A DNA stretch of 14,641 nucleotides from NCBI GenBank assembly GCA_030612785.1, contig JAUWNF010000024.1, forward strand, positions 1 through 14,641, read 5' to 3'. Numbering within the stretch: position 1 is the first letter of the stretch; the number at the start of each line of letters is the position of its first letter. Source of the DNA: Phycisphaerales bacterium. GTDB taxonomy: Bacteria > Planctomycetota > Phycisphaerae > UBA1845. A program made the translations under genes and the position numbers. Shown here piece after piece: positions 6,247 through 14,225 of this stretch. The notes beneath the pieces are model-generated. The model was not told the DNA's origin and searched no databases. It saw only the letters and a list, made by a program, of their open reading frames with translations.

Positions 6247-8172
6247 TTATCGGGGCAAATGCTGATGAATGCGGTAGACCTCGAGCGGGAGCGGGCCGCC
6301 ATCGTACGACGCCAACCATTCCACTTCGAAGCGCTCGCCCCAGGCGTTAGTGGCGATGATCCGCCCGTCACCCTCCGTCTCGATCTGCGGCCGTCCAGAG
6401 CCCGGAGCCATGATGTAGTACGCCGCCCGCACCCCTTGTCTCCGGTACTCGTCGAGTCCGTGGGGCACATCCGGGAAACAGCGTAACTTGGGCAGCGGGG
6501 CGTAGAGGCAGTAATCGACCAGGTGACGGTAGTAGCCGGCCTCTTCGTTCATCGCCCCGTAGTTCATCAGGATGGCTTCCCCGGGCTCCAGCCGCGCCAC
6601 CACCTTGCCCGAGACGGCTGCGATCTTCTCCGCCCGGGCTACGTTGGTCCAGGTTCGATTCAAGGCCAGCCCGTACGGTCCCAGCACAACCAGGGCAAGC
6701 ACCAGCCACGTAGCGGGTCGGGCGGCCGTAACAGTGGCGGTGACGCTGAGCGGCTTGAACGCGCGGATCATCAGAGGTATCAGCAGCACCAGCGTCGGGG
6801 CCAGATAGTGCGCGCTGGGGGCGACGGAGCTCCGCCCCAACGCCGGCACCAGCATGCTCAGGGCCGCCACGATCCAGATCCCGTCGCGCCACCGCCGCCG
6901 GGGAACCACGCGCAGCGCCCCGAGCCCCGCCAATATCACCAAGGGCACGGCGTAAGCCTCGAGCAACCGACCGCCGAGCGTCCAGAGCCCCTCCATCAAG
7001 CCCGAGAGGCTCATACCGGTGTTGATGCCGCGCCCGGTTACCAGGGTGGCCAACTGCCAGAGCAACGGTCGTATCTCATCCAGCAGCAACATGCTGGGAA
7101 CAATCAAGCCCAAGCCCAACGCGACCACGGTCAGCATATAGGCTGGATTGAGCACCACGCGCACCAACCGCGAGGCGGCGTATCGGCGAACCAGCCACAC
7201 CGACACGATCAGGTATCCCCCCGCCAGACCGAGTGCGGCGAAGACCTTCCAATCCAGCACCCCTGCAGGACGCCCGAGGTTCAGGAGAATCAAGCACGCC
7301 AGCCAGGCGGCGGCGCCGACCAGAAGCTGCTTACGGTAGCGCTCCCCCCATTTGCGGATGGTATGCGCGGCGCACGCCATCCAATCGGTGTGCAACAACC
7401 CCAGCACCGTCACGCCCAGAGGCAGCAACATGCCGATGGCATGCACCTTCTCGCTGATGGCGTGGCCGATGAGCAGCGCCGCCAACAGGCATCGGCTCGG
7501 GCTTTGTCTTTCCAGTGCCCGCCACATCAGGTAAGCAGCTAAGAGGCAGGAAGCTGACAGGAGGTGTTCCGGCCGAACCATGGTGGCGAAGGTCAAGTGC
7601 CCCGGCATCGCCAGGTACAGACCGGCCGACATCACCCCCCAGCACCAATGCCCGAACATGCGGCGTCCAACCTCATAGGCTATCATCACCCCGAGGAGCA
7701 GAAAAACCACTCCCCAGAACGCCGCGAGCCACATGATTCGGTCCAGGTCGGCAAAGCAGGCATCCGCATACTGCCGAACCCCGAGGCCTGACCACCAACC
7801 GTGCAAGAGATAATCGGCCCCGACACTCAGCGTTACCAACGCTTGCATGGGAAGGGCCGGGTGGTCCAGCATTTTGGTCTGGTTGCCCATGAGCAGATTC
7901 AGGGCATTACCCATGTAGACGGCGTCCGAGTCGGCCGTGTACCACCACGGTTCCCCCCAAGGCTGCAGCCCGACCAGTAGGAGGGTGAACGCCAGGACCC
8001 CCGCGCGCGCATACGCCGGCGCGCCCACTCGTTCCATCATGCTCGACACCGTGAGTGCGCCGCGTCGTGTAGGATGTCGGGAGGAGCCGGCGGCGTCTGA
8101 TTGTGGTGCTAGTTTGGTGTTCGATAGCGTGGTCATAACACTACGTCTACAGGGTGTGTATTCCCAGTGCAC
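6247..8172 (-). CDS. GT-C superfamily membrane glycosyltransferase (GT39/PMT_2-like)
   Basis: This is a large polytopic membrane protein of up to 641 residues. After a polar N-terminus, TM1 (about 55-70) leads to a loop WWYTADSDAVYMGNALNLL with acidic residues Asp81 and Asp83, then HPALPMQALVTL (104-115). This is the GT-C/PMT_2 arrangement where a loop aspartate takes part in transfer from a polyprenyl-phosphate sugar. MVRPEHLLSASCLLAAYL (198-215) and about ten further hydrophobic segments follow. A C-terminal soluble domain of about 130 residues has MNYGAMNEEAGYYRHLVDYCLY, as in ArnT/PMT-like proteins with a periplasmic tail. Acceptor and sugar are unknown. GTG 8172 is the longest start, 16 nt after the methyltransferase gene; ATG at 8136 is an alternative. 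Neither has a clear Shine-Dalgarno. It lies between two glycan enzymes in one minus-strand run. Confidence 0.82.
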   Translation of the reverse strand: MHWEYTPCRRSVMTTLSNTKLAPQSDAAGSSRHPTRRGALTVSSMMERVGAPAYARAGVLAFTLLLVGLQPWGEPWWYTADSDAVYMGNALNLLMGNQTKMLDHPALPMQALVTLSVGADYLLHGWWSGLGVRQYADACFADLDRIMWLAAFWGVVFLLLGVMIAYEVGRRMFGHWCWGVMSAGLYLAMPGHLTFATMVRPEHLLSASCLLAAYLMWRALERQSPSRCLLAALLIGHAISEKVHAIGMLLPLGVTVLGLLHTDWMACAAHTIRKWGERYRKQLLVGAAAWLACLILLNLGRPAGVLDWKVFAALGLAGGYLIVSVWLVRRYAASRLVRVVLNPAYMLTVVALGLGLIVPSMLLLDEIRPLLWQLATLVTGRGINTGMSLSGLMEGLWTLGGRLLEAYAVPLVILAGLGALRVVPRRRWRDGIWIVAALSMLVPALGRSSVAPSAHYLAPTLVLLIPLMIRAFKPLSVTATVTAARPATWLVLALVVLGPYGLALNRTWTNVARAEKIAAVSGKVVARLEPGEAILMNYGAMNEEAGYYRHLVDYCLYAPLPKLRCFPDVPHGLDEYRRQGVRAAYYIMAPGSGRPQIETEGDGRIIATNAWGERFEVEWLASYDGGPLPLEVYRIHQHLPR

Positions 8173-8188
8173 CAGGCGCCGGCAACGT

Positions 8189-9016
8189 TCAGCTATCGGA
8201 CGTTTTCTCGATCACCACCAGACATCTAAACGCCAGCATCGGCGTGAGTGGTGTCAGGAATCGCTCCAGCGCATGCACGACGGGTGCCAGGGCCAGCGGC
8301 ACTAGACGGCGCTTCTCGAAACCACCGCTCAATGGAAACAGCAGCAGGTCGAACCGGTCGCGGCGGACAACCGACAGGACGGGAAACCGCCGCTGGAAGG
8401 CGCCCAAGTCCTTCCAAAAGAGCAACGTGGGAATCGCGATGTTGGCATCCCAAGGATCGTCCGTGCGAACACCCGTGTGCGCGCCGTCGTCCCCCAGCGG
8501 CCGAGCCTGCATGTCGATGCTCTCGTGGTGAAAAAAACGCCACGCAACCCAACTCACCGGCGACACGTAGGGTTCGATGAGCAGGATTCGTCCGCCCGGG
8601 GCCAGTGCCCTGGCCGCCCCCTTGAAGAAATCGGCGGGTCGGTCGACGTGGTGCAGCACGTCGAGCATGATGATGTTGGCCAACGACTCGTCGGCGAAGG
8701 GCAGATGCGCCGCGTCGGCGGCGCAGTCCAGCCAGGGGCAGGGAACGATATCGCACGAGAACGTGTCGGGGCGGAACTCCGCGAAGCTGCCGTGCCCGGC
8801 GCCGATCTCGATGTCGATACCGGCTACGCAACTACGGGTGTCGTCGAGGGTCTGGTGATACCGCCGGTAGATTCGGCGTAGCAAAGGGTGCCCACGCCAG
8901 ATCTCGGCGTGCTGTTCCAGACGCTGGCGGGCACGCTTGTGCACCGCCCGCTGATCGCCCGGGCATGGTGGGCGCTCGGGCGCCGTTTTGGAAGGGCTGG
9001 CCAAGAAACAAGTCAT
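8189..9016 (-). CDS. class I SAM-dependent methyltransferase
   Basis: This 275-residue protein has the Rossmann-fold methyltransferase signs in order. Motif I is IDIEIGAGHG (67-76). The acidic and post-I region is SCDIVPCPWLDCAADAAHLPFADESL (split here only for reading; about 87-112). The motif-IV-like block is IIMLDVLHHVDRPADFF (115-131). GGRILLIEPY (141-150) is the typical post-IV strand. This set is of the UbiE/Methyltransf_11 kind. The substrate is not readable from the sequence, but position between a Wzz-type gene and a GT-C gene suggests a surface-glycan or glycolipid intermediate. The ATG at 9016 is used; the second half of the protein, with FPVLSVVRRDRFDLLLFPLSGG, is an appended region of unknown role. 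The next gene starts 16 nt downstream, so cotranscription is likely. Confidence 0.85.
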   Translation of the reverse strand: MTCFLASPSKTAPERPPCPGDQRAVHKRARQRLEQHAEIWRGHPLLRRIYRRYHQTLDDTRSCVAGIDIEIGAGHGSFAEFRPDTFSCDIVPCPWLDCAADAAHLPFADESLANIIMLDVLHHVDRPADFFKGAARALAPGGRILLIEPYVSPVSWVAWRFFHHESIDMQARPLGDDGAHTGVRTDDPWDANIAIPTLLFWKDLGAFQRRFPVLSVVRRDRFDLLLFPLSGGFEKRRLVPLALAPVVHALERFLTPLTPMLAFRCLVVIEKTSDS

Positions 9017-9125
9017 TTGCGTTCATGTGCCCCGATGACATTATCGGTACTTCCCACCCCGCGCTGAATTGCTTCCTGGTGGTTGCAGCCTGGAACGCGG
9101 GAAGCCGTGGGCCGCGCCGCCGTGT

Positions 9126-11063
9126 CTACCCCGGGGCCTGTGCGGTGAGCGATTCCCTGGATATGTGAGCGGCGATCCTGTCATGCTCGTCAGGGACTTC
9201 CTCTCGGGTGCCTGTCCAGCGTTGCCACATGCCGCGCGGTTTTTGCATGAGGCGCTCGTAGGTGGCGGGCTGCTCCAAGCTCAGATAGGCCATCGACGAA
9301 CTCAGGCCCGCCGCGCCCAGGAGTAGGACGGTGACCGCCGGTGCCAAGAGGAACTTGCGCCGAAACCGGCGTGCCCGGTCCGCCGAGGTGACGATTTCGT
9401 CGATCGTTTCCAGGATGTTCACGCCCAGGCTTTGCACGACCTGCTTGCTGGTGTGGTAGCTCCGGTCGAACAACTCCGCCAGCAACACAAACACCACCCC
9501 GGCGCCGACGCCGATCAGCAGGGCGAGGACCAGCACCGATTTTGACTTGGGGTTCGTGGGCGTGGTCCCTGCCACGGTCGGACCCAGGACATTGAACCGG
9601 ATGCCGCGTTCGTTCTCATCGGCGGCCAACAGCAGAGCGAAGCGCTGTGCGGTCTGGGCGTAGAGTGCGTAATCCTCTCGGGCATGATTCAGCCTTTCCT
9701 GTAGGTCGCGGTATGCGGCCCGGGCCGCCGGAACGTTATCGCGGGCGGCTTCCAAGGTCTTTATCTCAGCCCCGACCAGCCGTAGCGATCCTGCTATCCG
9801 CTCCTGTTCGTCTTCATACGCGACCAAGTCCATTTCCGCCCGCAGCTTGGCTGCCCGCCATACATCCCCCATGGAGGCGTCAGGCCCGACAGTGTCCTCC
9901 CGCGCCAGCCCCTGGTTGGGGACCGGCCCGACGGGCCCGTACTCGGTGGCCAGCAGACCCTCGTAACGCGCCCGCAGTTCCCGCCGCTCCACAATCTCCG
10001 GGTGCTGGTCCGTCATCCGGCGCTTGATCTTGAGTTCCTCGATCTCGGTGTCAATGCGGTTGATTTCCGCCTCGATCTCGCGAGCCCGCGGGCTCTTCAG
10101 CACCGAAGCAAGCCCGACGGCCATCCCGCTGTTGGGAGGTAGTGAGGAGGTCGTGACGATCGACCCCAGGTATTGCCTGGTCTTGAGCGCCTTGGCCTGA
10201 ACCGTGTTCCGCTGTCGTTCCAACTCGCGCTGCTCGTTTTTCAACGAGGTCAGTTTGATGAAGATGGTGTCGGCCCTCGTGGGATCGATGGTCGGTGACT
10301 CGATTTCGCGCTGGATTTTCTCACGATCAAGCGCGTCGACGACCGTGCGGCGCTTGGCGGCCTCCTCCTCGAAGTACGTCTTGTTCTCCTGGAGTCTCTG
10401 CGTAATCCGTACGCGCGTCTGACGGATGTAGGCATCGCGGGCCGCTTCGAGTAGTTGGACGGCGTCGGTGGGCGTCGTTCCCGTGTAGTTCAGGCGTAGG
10501 GTATCCTTGTAATTGCGGCTGCTTACGACCCCAGCAGAGACTCCGCGCAACAGCCGGGCGCCGATCCGCCGGCGCATCTCTTTCGCTGCGGGCGTAAGGG
10601 TTCCGTCAGGATTTTTGGGGAGGTCTTCGGTCAGCCCGAACGCCGTCGCCACTTCGTCCATGATCTCCGGCGACTGGATGTCGCGGCTGAACGTCTCCCG
10701 AAATGGGAGAAACGAACCCACCGTCCCCCGAATGGGCAAATTCTGCAGCACGTCGTCATCGACGCGCTCAAAGGTCGTGGATGCGGAGTAGGTGCGGGGC
10801 AGATAATGACTGGTGGTCGTTGCCAACACCGTCCCCAGGCAGAAGGGAACGAGGAAGTACCAACGCCGCAGCGCCAGAATCCGAATGGCTTCCGAGATGT
10901 TCTCTCGTATTCCGGCGAGCGAGGGGCTGTCTACCAAGCCTGCACCGCGCGACTCGGACGCGATCTGGTTCTGCCTGTTCCTGCGAGATCGGTTTTGGTC
11001 TTCCACGCCAGGCACATCCATCCGTGAATGTTCGTGCATGGACCGGGGTACCCAGACCGGCAT
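9126..11063 (-). CDS. Wzz/GNVR-type polysaccharide chain-length (co-polymerase) protein
   Basis: This 645-residue protein is a polysaccharide co-polymerase of the Wzz/GumC kind. After a polar N-tail, TM1 (about 67-86, RRWYFLVPFCLGTVLATTTS) anchors it. The periplasmic part follows (YSASTTFERVDDDVLQNLP...), then two long charged helical stretches (about 225-330 and 335-500) suited to coiled coils. A Pro-containing segment PTVAGTTPTNPKSKS leads into TM2 (about 509-528, LVLALLIGVGAGVVFVLLAEL). A cytoplasmic loop and a further hydrophobic helix (about 570-594) follow, then a short tail. By family knowledge it sets chain length or forms an export conduit. There is no Walker A motif, so a tyrosine kinase is not fused and would be elsewhere. 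The ATG at 11063 is the longest; ATGs at 11039 and 11021 are in the same frame and none has a clear Shine-Dalgarno. It heads the minus-strand glycan run, divergent from the SWIB gene. Confidence 0.85.
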   Translation of the reverse strand: MPVWVPRSMHEHSRMDVPGVEDQNRSRRNRQNQIASESRGAGLVDSPSLAGIRENISEAIRILALRRWYFLVPFCLGTVLATTTSHYLPRTYSASTTFERVDDDVLQNLPIRGTVGSFLPFRETFSRDIQSPEIMDEVATAFGLTEDLPKNPDGTLTPAAKEMRRRIGARLLRGVSAGVVSSRNYKDTLRLNYTGTTPTDAVQLLEAARDAYIRQTRVRITQRLQENKTYFEEEAAKRRTVVDALDREKIQREIESPTIDPTRADTIFIKLTSLKNEQRELERQRNTVQAKALKTRQYLGSIVTTSSLPPNSGMAVGLASVLKSPRAREIEAEINRIDTEIEELKIKRRMTDQHPEIVERRELRARYEGLLATEYGPVGPVPNQGLAREDTVGPDASMGDVWRAAKLRAEMDLVAYEDEQERIAGSLRLVGAEIKTLEAARDNVPAARAAYRDLQERLNHAREDYALYAQTAQRFALLLAADENERGIRFNVLGPTVAGTTPTNPKSKSVLVLALLIGVGAGVVFVLLAELFDRSYHTSKQVVQSLGVNILETIDEIVTSADRARRFRRKFLLAPAVTVLLLGAAGLSSSMAYLSLEQPATYERLMQKPRGMWQRWTGTREEVPDEHDRIAAHISRESLTAQAPG

Positions 11064-11402
11064 GGACGGGGCTCATAAGTTCCTGCCGGCGTAGGGATAC
11101 CCGGACGTTCATCCTGTGATATCGGGACGGCCGCGGCGGTGCTGAATCAACTTCCGCGTGAAATCCTCGGGGGCGTCACGTGCGGGGTCTGGGCGGCCGA
11201 CGACACCCTCCCGACCCTTGCTGGCAAGCTAGTTCCCCGTGGATTTCCCCACGCCACGGACCTCAGCCGGGCAACTTTTCTGCCTCGAAATCGCCGTTTT
11301 TTGCTGGATTCTTCGTGGAAGAACGGATACAAGGTCTCATAATAAGGCTGCGCACCTACTGTGTCGGTGCAGGTTGATCGTGCGTGGATTAGGAGTAACG
11401 CC
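11064..11402. promoter_or_regulatory. divergent control region between wzz-like and SWIB genes
   Basis: This 339-bp non-coding stretch must hold promoters for both divergent genes. On the plus side, CATAAT at 11338-11343 is a possible -10 (5 of 6) about 60 nt before the SWIB ATG, but no good -35 lies at the right distance. An inverted repeat CCGTGG (11237-11242) / CCACGG (11254-11259) with an 11-nt centre is a possible operator. Nothing convincing was seen for the minus-strand promoter. No gene of coding quality was found in it. Confidence 0.35.
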
Positions 11403-11831
11403 ATGGCAGAGAAGAAGAAAGCGGCGCGCAAGATGAAAGGCGCCGCGAAAAAAGGCCTCAAGAAAAAGGCCAAGCGAAAGGTGACCAAGAAGAAGGTCGC
11501 GAAGAAGAAGAAAGTTGCCAAGAAGAAGCTTACTAAGAAGAAGACCGTCAAGAAAAAGAAAGCGGTCAAGAAAAAGAAGCGAAAGCCCAACCCGGCTTTC
11601 ATGCGGCCCTACACTCTCTCCGCGGAATTGGCCGCCGTGGTCGGTGACAAGCCCATGCCGCGAACCCAAGTCACCAAGAAGCTGTGGGCTTACATCAAGC
11701 GCAATGATCTGCAAGACGCCAAGAATCGCCGCATGATCAACGCTGATGAGAAGCTCAAGGTCGTGTTCGGCGGCAAGAGGCAGGTCAGCATGTTCGAGAT
11801 GACCGCTTTGGTCTCCAAGCACCTTTCATAA
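11403..11831 (+). CDS. SWIB/MDM2-domain protein with lysine-rich histone H1-like N-terminus
   Basis: This 142-residue protein has two parts. Residues 1-61 are almost all Lys, Ala, Val, Arg and Thr (34 lysines among the first 61), with AKKK/VKKK/TKKK-like repeats as in bacterial histone-H1-like tails; it must bind DNA or RNA non-specifically. Residues about 64-142 form a SWIB domain: FMRPYTLSAELAAVVG, MPRTQVTKKLWAYIKRNDLQD, NADEKLKVVFGGK, then VSMFEMTALVSKHLS. SWIB is known from eukaryotic SWI/SNF complexes and occurs in Chlamydiae and Planctomycetes, where its job is poorly known. A chromosome-architecture or transcription role is inferred. AGGAG at 11391-11395 lies 7 nt before the ATG, a very good ribosome binding site. 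It is a single-gene unit with a terminator hairpin 24 nt downstream. The lysine codons are mostly AAG/AAA, giving locally low GC. Confidence 0.93.
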   Translation: MAEKKKAARKMKGAAKKGLKKKAKRKVTKKKVAKKKKVAKKKLTKKKTVKKKKAVKKKKRKPNPAFMRPYTLSAELAAVVGDKPMPRTQVTKKLWAYIKRNDLQDAKNRRMINADEKLKVVFGGKRQVSMFEMTALVSKHLS

Positions 11832-11855
11832 GTCCAGCCGACACCTGCGCTAAAC

Positions 11856-11898
11856 CGGGCTTCGTGCAGTCCTCCGATTGCACGGAGCCCGTTGCTTT
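11856..11898 (+). terminator. intrinsic-terminator-like hairpin after the SWIB gene
   Basis: CGGGCTTCGTGCA (11856-11868) pairs with TGCACGGAGCCCG (11879-11891). This gives 13 pairs including one G-T wobble, around a 10-nt loop, and it is followed by TTGCTTT. The stem is strong and begins 24 nt after the stop codon; the T run is imperfect, so termination may be partial. Confidence 0.65.
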
Positions 11899-12033
11899 GC
11901 ACCCGCGTAACGACTGCGACCCGCGGACGTCCGGTAACGTACGGTTTTCAACTCACGCGGGCTGAGGCGGTTTGCTGTGTGGTGAGCTTCGCCCGCGGGG
12001 TGTTAGTAGTACGCGCAAAGTCGCGGGCTTTTG

Positions 12034-12088
12034 TGTAGCGGTCGGCGTCCCCGCCGGCCGAACGGCCTGCGAGACGCAGGCCGCTACA
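12034..12088. repeat. REP-like palindromic repeat, TGTAGCGG...CCGCTACA type
   Basis: The outer arms TGTAGCGG (12034-12041) and CCGCTACA (12081-12088) are perfectly complementary. Inside are two more hairpins: CGGTCGGCG/CGCCGGCCG (12039-12047 and 12052-12060, one wobble, loop TCCC), and a perfect 9-bp CGGCCTGCG/CGCAGGCCG (12063-12071 and 12075-12083, loop AGA). The arms share a few bases, so the alternatives compete, but the whole can fold as a three-stem structure. Such elements are usually dispersed genomic repeats. Confidence 0.65.
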
Positions 12089-12294
12089 AAGCGGCGGATA
12101 CCGCAGCGTGTTAAGATGGGCGCGCGTTTATTGGACGCCTACCGGGTTGCACAGCTTAACTTGGGAATCAGGCGCAAGAGAGGGTGTCTTCGTGGTTGAC
12201 GTCACGGGATTCGAGGCCGCTCCGTAGAGACACTCCCGCGGCCCAATCCCAGACGCCCGGAGCGTCTTGAGAAGAAGGTACACCATAACGGTCC

Positions 12295-12323
12295 TTGACA
12301 TTGGATTCCCAGGCCCGTACCAT
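12295..12323 (+). promoter_or_regulatory. candidate promoter of the GT4 gene
   Basis: TTGACA (12295-12300) matches the -35 consensus perfectly. After a 17-bp spacer comes TACCAT (12318-12323), 4 of 6 to TATAAT. The leader to the ATG at 12422 would be about 90 nt. It is the best -35 seen in the window, and the spacing is ideal. Confidence 0.5.
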
Positions 12324-12421
12324 GAGGTGAAGCAACTAGCGTTGGGCCATCAAATCAAAAAGAGACAATCCCACGAGGAGGGATTTGAACCGCGCCGATT
12401 CTGTCTGGGGGAGGACAATCA

Positions 12422-13882
12422 ATGCGAGTGGGGATTATTGCAGCGTGCCCGTTTCCTGCAAATCATGGTACGCCGGGGGGAATTCGTGAGAAGGCGGAAG
12501 CGCTGGCCGAACTCGGCCATGAAGTTCACGTGATCACCTACGCGGCGCGCCAGCCGGGGATCGTCCGTGGCGTGAGAATCCACCGGGTTCCAGCCGTGGG
12601 TCCCGTCAATGAGATTGTTGTGGGACCGACCGTTGCGAAGATTTTCTGGGACATCCTGCTCGTCCTAAAGACGATCAGCGTGGTTCTCAAGTATAGGATT
12701 GATATTCTCCACGGCATCAACTACGAGGGTGCCATGGTGGGGGTAGTCGCGAAGTGGTTGACCGGAAGACCCCTGGTGTACGGGGCGGTCAACACGATGA
12801 GCGACGAGTTGCACACCTACAACTTCATCTGGCCGCCCAAGCTGGCCCAAGTCTTGGCGAAGCTGCTGGATCGAACGGTTCCGCGTTTGGCTGATCAGGT
12901 GTTGTGTTATACGCCGACGATTCGCGACTGCTTGTTGCGTCTGGGCGTTTCGCCGGGTCGTCTGGATGTGGTGAAGTTGGGCATTGATTTGTCGATGTTC
13001 GCCGATGCTCGTCCCGGGGATGCCCGCGCGCGCATGGGGGTGAATGGCGAGCCGCTGGTGGTCTACACCGGGGTTTTGAATACGTTCCAGCGAATCGATT
13101 ACTTGTTGCAGGCTATGCGGGTCGTACTGGCCGAGTTGCCGAATGCGAAACTGGCCTTTGTGCGTACGTTGGACGACGAACCGCAACGCCGGGAAGTGGA
13201 ACAGATGGCCCGCGACGAGCACGTCGCGGATTCGGTGATCTTTCCCGACGTCGTGCGTTTCGCCGATCTACCGGCGTACCTTGCCGCCGCGGACACCAGC
13301 GCGGTGCCACGTCCGGATTGCCCCGGCGTACCCGTGAAGCTGCTCAACTTCATGGCCACCGGCAAACCGGTGGTAGTCACCAAGGGTTCGAGTCAGGGCC
13401 TGCGTGATGAAGAGGAGGCGCTGGTCACCGAAGACCATGATCCGGAGGCGATGGGTAAGGCGCTGCTGCGCATTCTCCGGGACAAAAAGCTTGCGGAGCG
13501 CCTGGGGCGTCGCGCCCGAGAGGTGGCCTACGCCCAATACGACCGCCTGGCAACTACCAGAGAACTGGCCGCCGTCTACTACCGGGTGCTTACCCGCTGC
13601 GGCAAGACTCCGGAGCATTCCCCGCGCGCTGCGGGCGACGCGGTGGCAACACCCGAGTCTGATGTTGCCGCACTTCCGGTTTTGTCAATTGCTGAAGGCA
13701 AGGTCTCATGCGCAGCCCTGGTCTCGGTGCCCGCTCGAGCCACGGTCAGACAAATGGGCGACGGACCGGGCCGCCCTCCATGCCAGACGCCAAGCCTGCA
13801 TCCTGGCTGCGGACGGGAAAGCCCCGCCGCCGATGTGAAAGCGTACCCGATAGGCCCTGACGGGGCCACAGGCCTAACATGA
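12422..13882 (+). CDS. family 4 glycosyltransferase (GT-B)
   Basis: This 486-residue retaining GT-B glycosyltransferase probably adds a sugar from a nucleotide donor to a glycan or lipid at the cytoplasmic face. The N-terminal domain starts MRVGIIAACPFPANHGTPGGI and continues with LAELGHEVHVITY, the usual acceptor-side Rossmann and glycine loop. The C-domain has LGIDLSMFADARP, VVYTGVLNTFQRIDYLL, VIFPDVVRFADLPAYLAAADTSAVPR and PVKLLNFMATGKPVVVTKG. The canonical second Glu of the Ex7E motif is Asn309, and the first is Pro301; KLLN variants are known to me in related GT4s. The ATG is supported by GGGGGAGG at 12407-12414, 7 nt upstream. Family-like sequence ends near residue 395, and the last ~90 residues are Pro/Ala/Gly/Cys-rich with no recognised domain. 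It stands apart from the minus-strand glycan run but likely serves the same surface chemistry. Confidence 0.88.
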   Translation: MRVGIIAACPFPANHGTPGGIREKAEALAELGHEVHVITYAARQPGIVRGVRIHRVPAVGPVNEIVVGPTVAKIFWDILLVLKTISVVLKYRIDILHGINYEGAMVGVVAKWLTGRPLVYGAVNTMSDELHTYNFIWPPKLAQVLAKLLDRTVPRLADQVLCYTPTIRDCLLRLGVSPGRLDVVKLGIDLSMFADARPGDARARMGVNGEPLVVYTGVLNTFQRIDYLLQAMRVVLAELPNAKLAFVRTLDDEPQRREVEQMARDEHVADSVIFPDVVRFADLPAYLAAADTSAVPRPDCPGVPVKLLNFMATGKPVVVTKGSSQGLRDEEEALVTEDHDPEAMGKALLRILRDKKLAERLGRRAREVAYAQYDRLATTRELAAVYYRVLTRCGKTPEHSPRAAGDAVATPESDVAALPVLSIAEGKVSCAALVSVPARATVRQMGDGPGRPPCQTPSLHPGCGRESPAADVKAYPIGPDGATGLT

Positions 13883-14193
13883 CCCTGATCTTGCGCGGTT
13901 GCCCGGCGCGACTTTCAACCGCAACCAGGAAATCTTCGCGAACTGCGAAGGAATCAGACGCTAGCAGTATAGGACGCATGTGGCGACCTCACTTGGAAGG
14001 CACTTCGCGCCCGATTTTGGCACAACCAGCCGTCGAGGGAGGCCCAGTATATCCGCCGCTACCGACGTCGGGCAGCCCTCTATGTTGGGGTGATCGGTCT
14101 CCTCACCCGATCAACCAATCGCGCGGCATATACTCCGATTGAAGGGCCGAGGAGGTGCTGAGGCCCAGGTTAAAGGATTTCTCGCAGAAAATG

Positions 14194-14225
14194 CGATAAT
14201 CTATACGATAATCTAAGATAGCTAT
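14194..14225. repeat. AT-rich 12-bp-period direct repeat and palindrome
   Basis: CGATAATCTA occurs at 14194-14203 and again at 14206-14215, a perfect 10-bp direct repeat at 12-bp spacing, close to one helical turn. ATAGCTAT (14218-14225) is a self-palindrome right after. In a GC-rich window this AT-rich island 50-80 bp before a small ORF could be an operator or promoter; function is inferred only. Confidence 0.55.

Larger units (their letters stand above)
11899..12421. other. non-coding region before the GT4 gene
   Basis: No ORF here looks coding: those present are short and lack family-like sequence. Apart from the annotated palindromic repeat and promoter, there is a small hairpin GACGC-CCGGA-GCGTC (12252-12266) and an imperfect CCCGCGT/ACGCGGG pair around 11900-11965. 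No tRNA-like arms were found, though a small RNA could be hidden. Confidence 0.5.

Noticed and set aside
6217..6253. Direct repeat GTTATCGG (two copies, 29 bp apart)
   Set aside because: Only 8 bp, one copy overlaps the GT-C stop codon, and no second feature supports a function.
6523..7542. 339-codon plus-strand ORF inside the GT-C gene
   Set aside because: It is rich in Gln, His, Arg and Pro, as expected for antisense of a hydrophobic membrane protein; the minus-strand frame has GT-C motifs.
11147..11602. Phe/Leu-rich minus ORF opposite the SWIB tail
   Set aside because: Repeated AAG/AAA codons read in antisense give FFL runs; no real membrane-protein pattern.
12093..12300. Possible tRNA (GATTCGAG resembles a T loop)
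   Set aside because: The flanking bases do not give a T stem, and no acceptor, D or anticodon arms are found.
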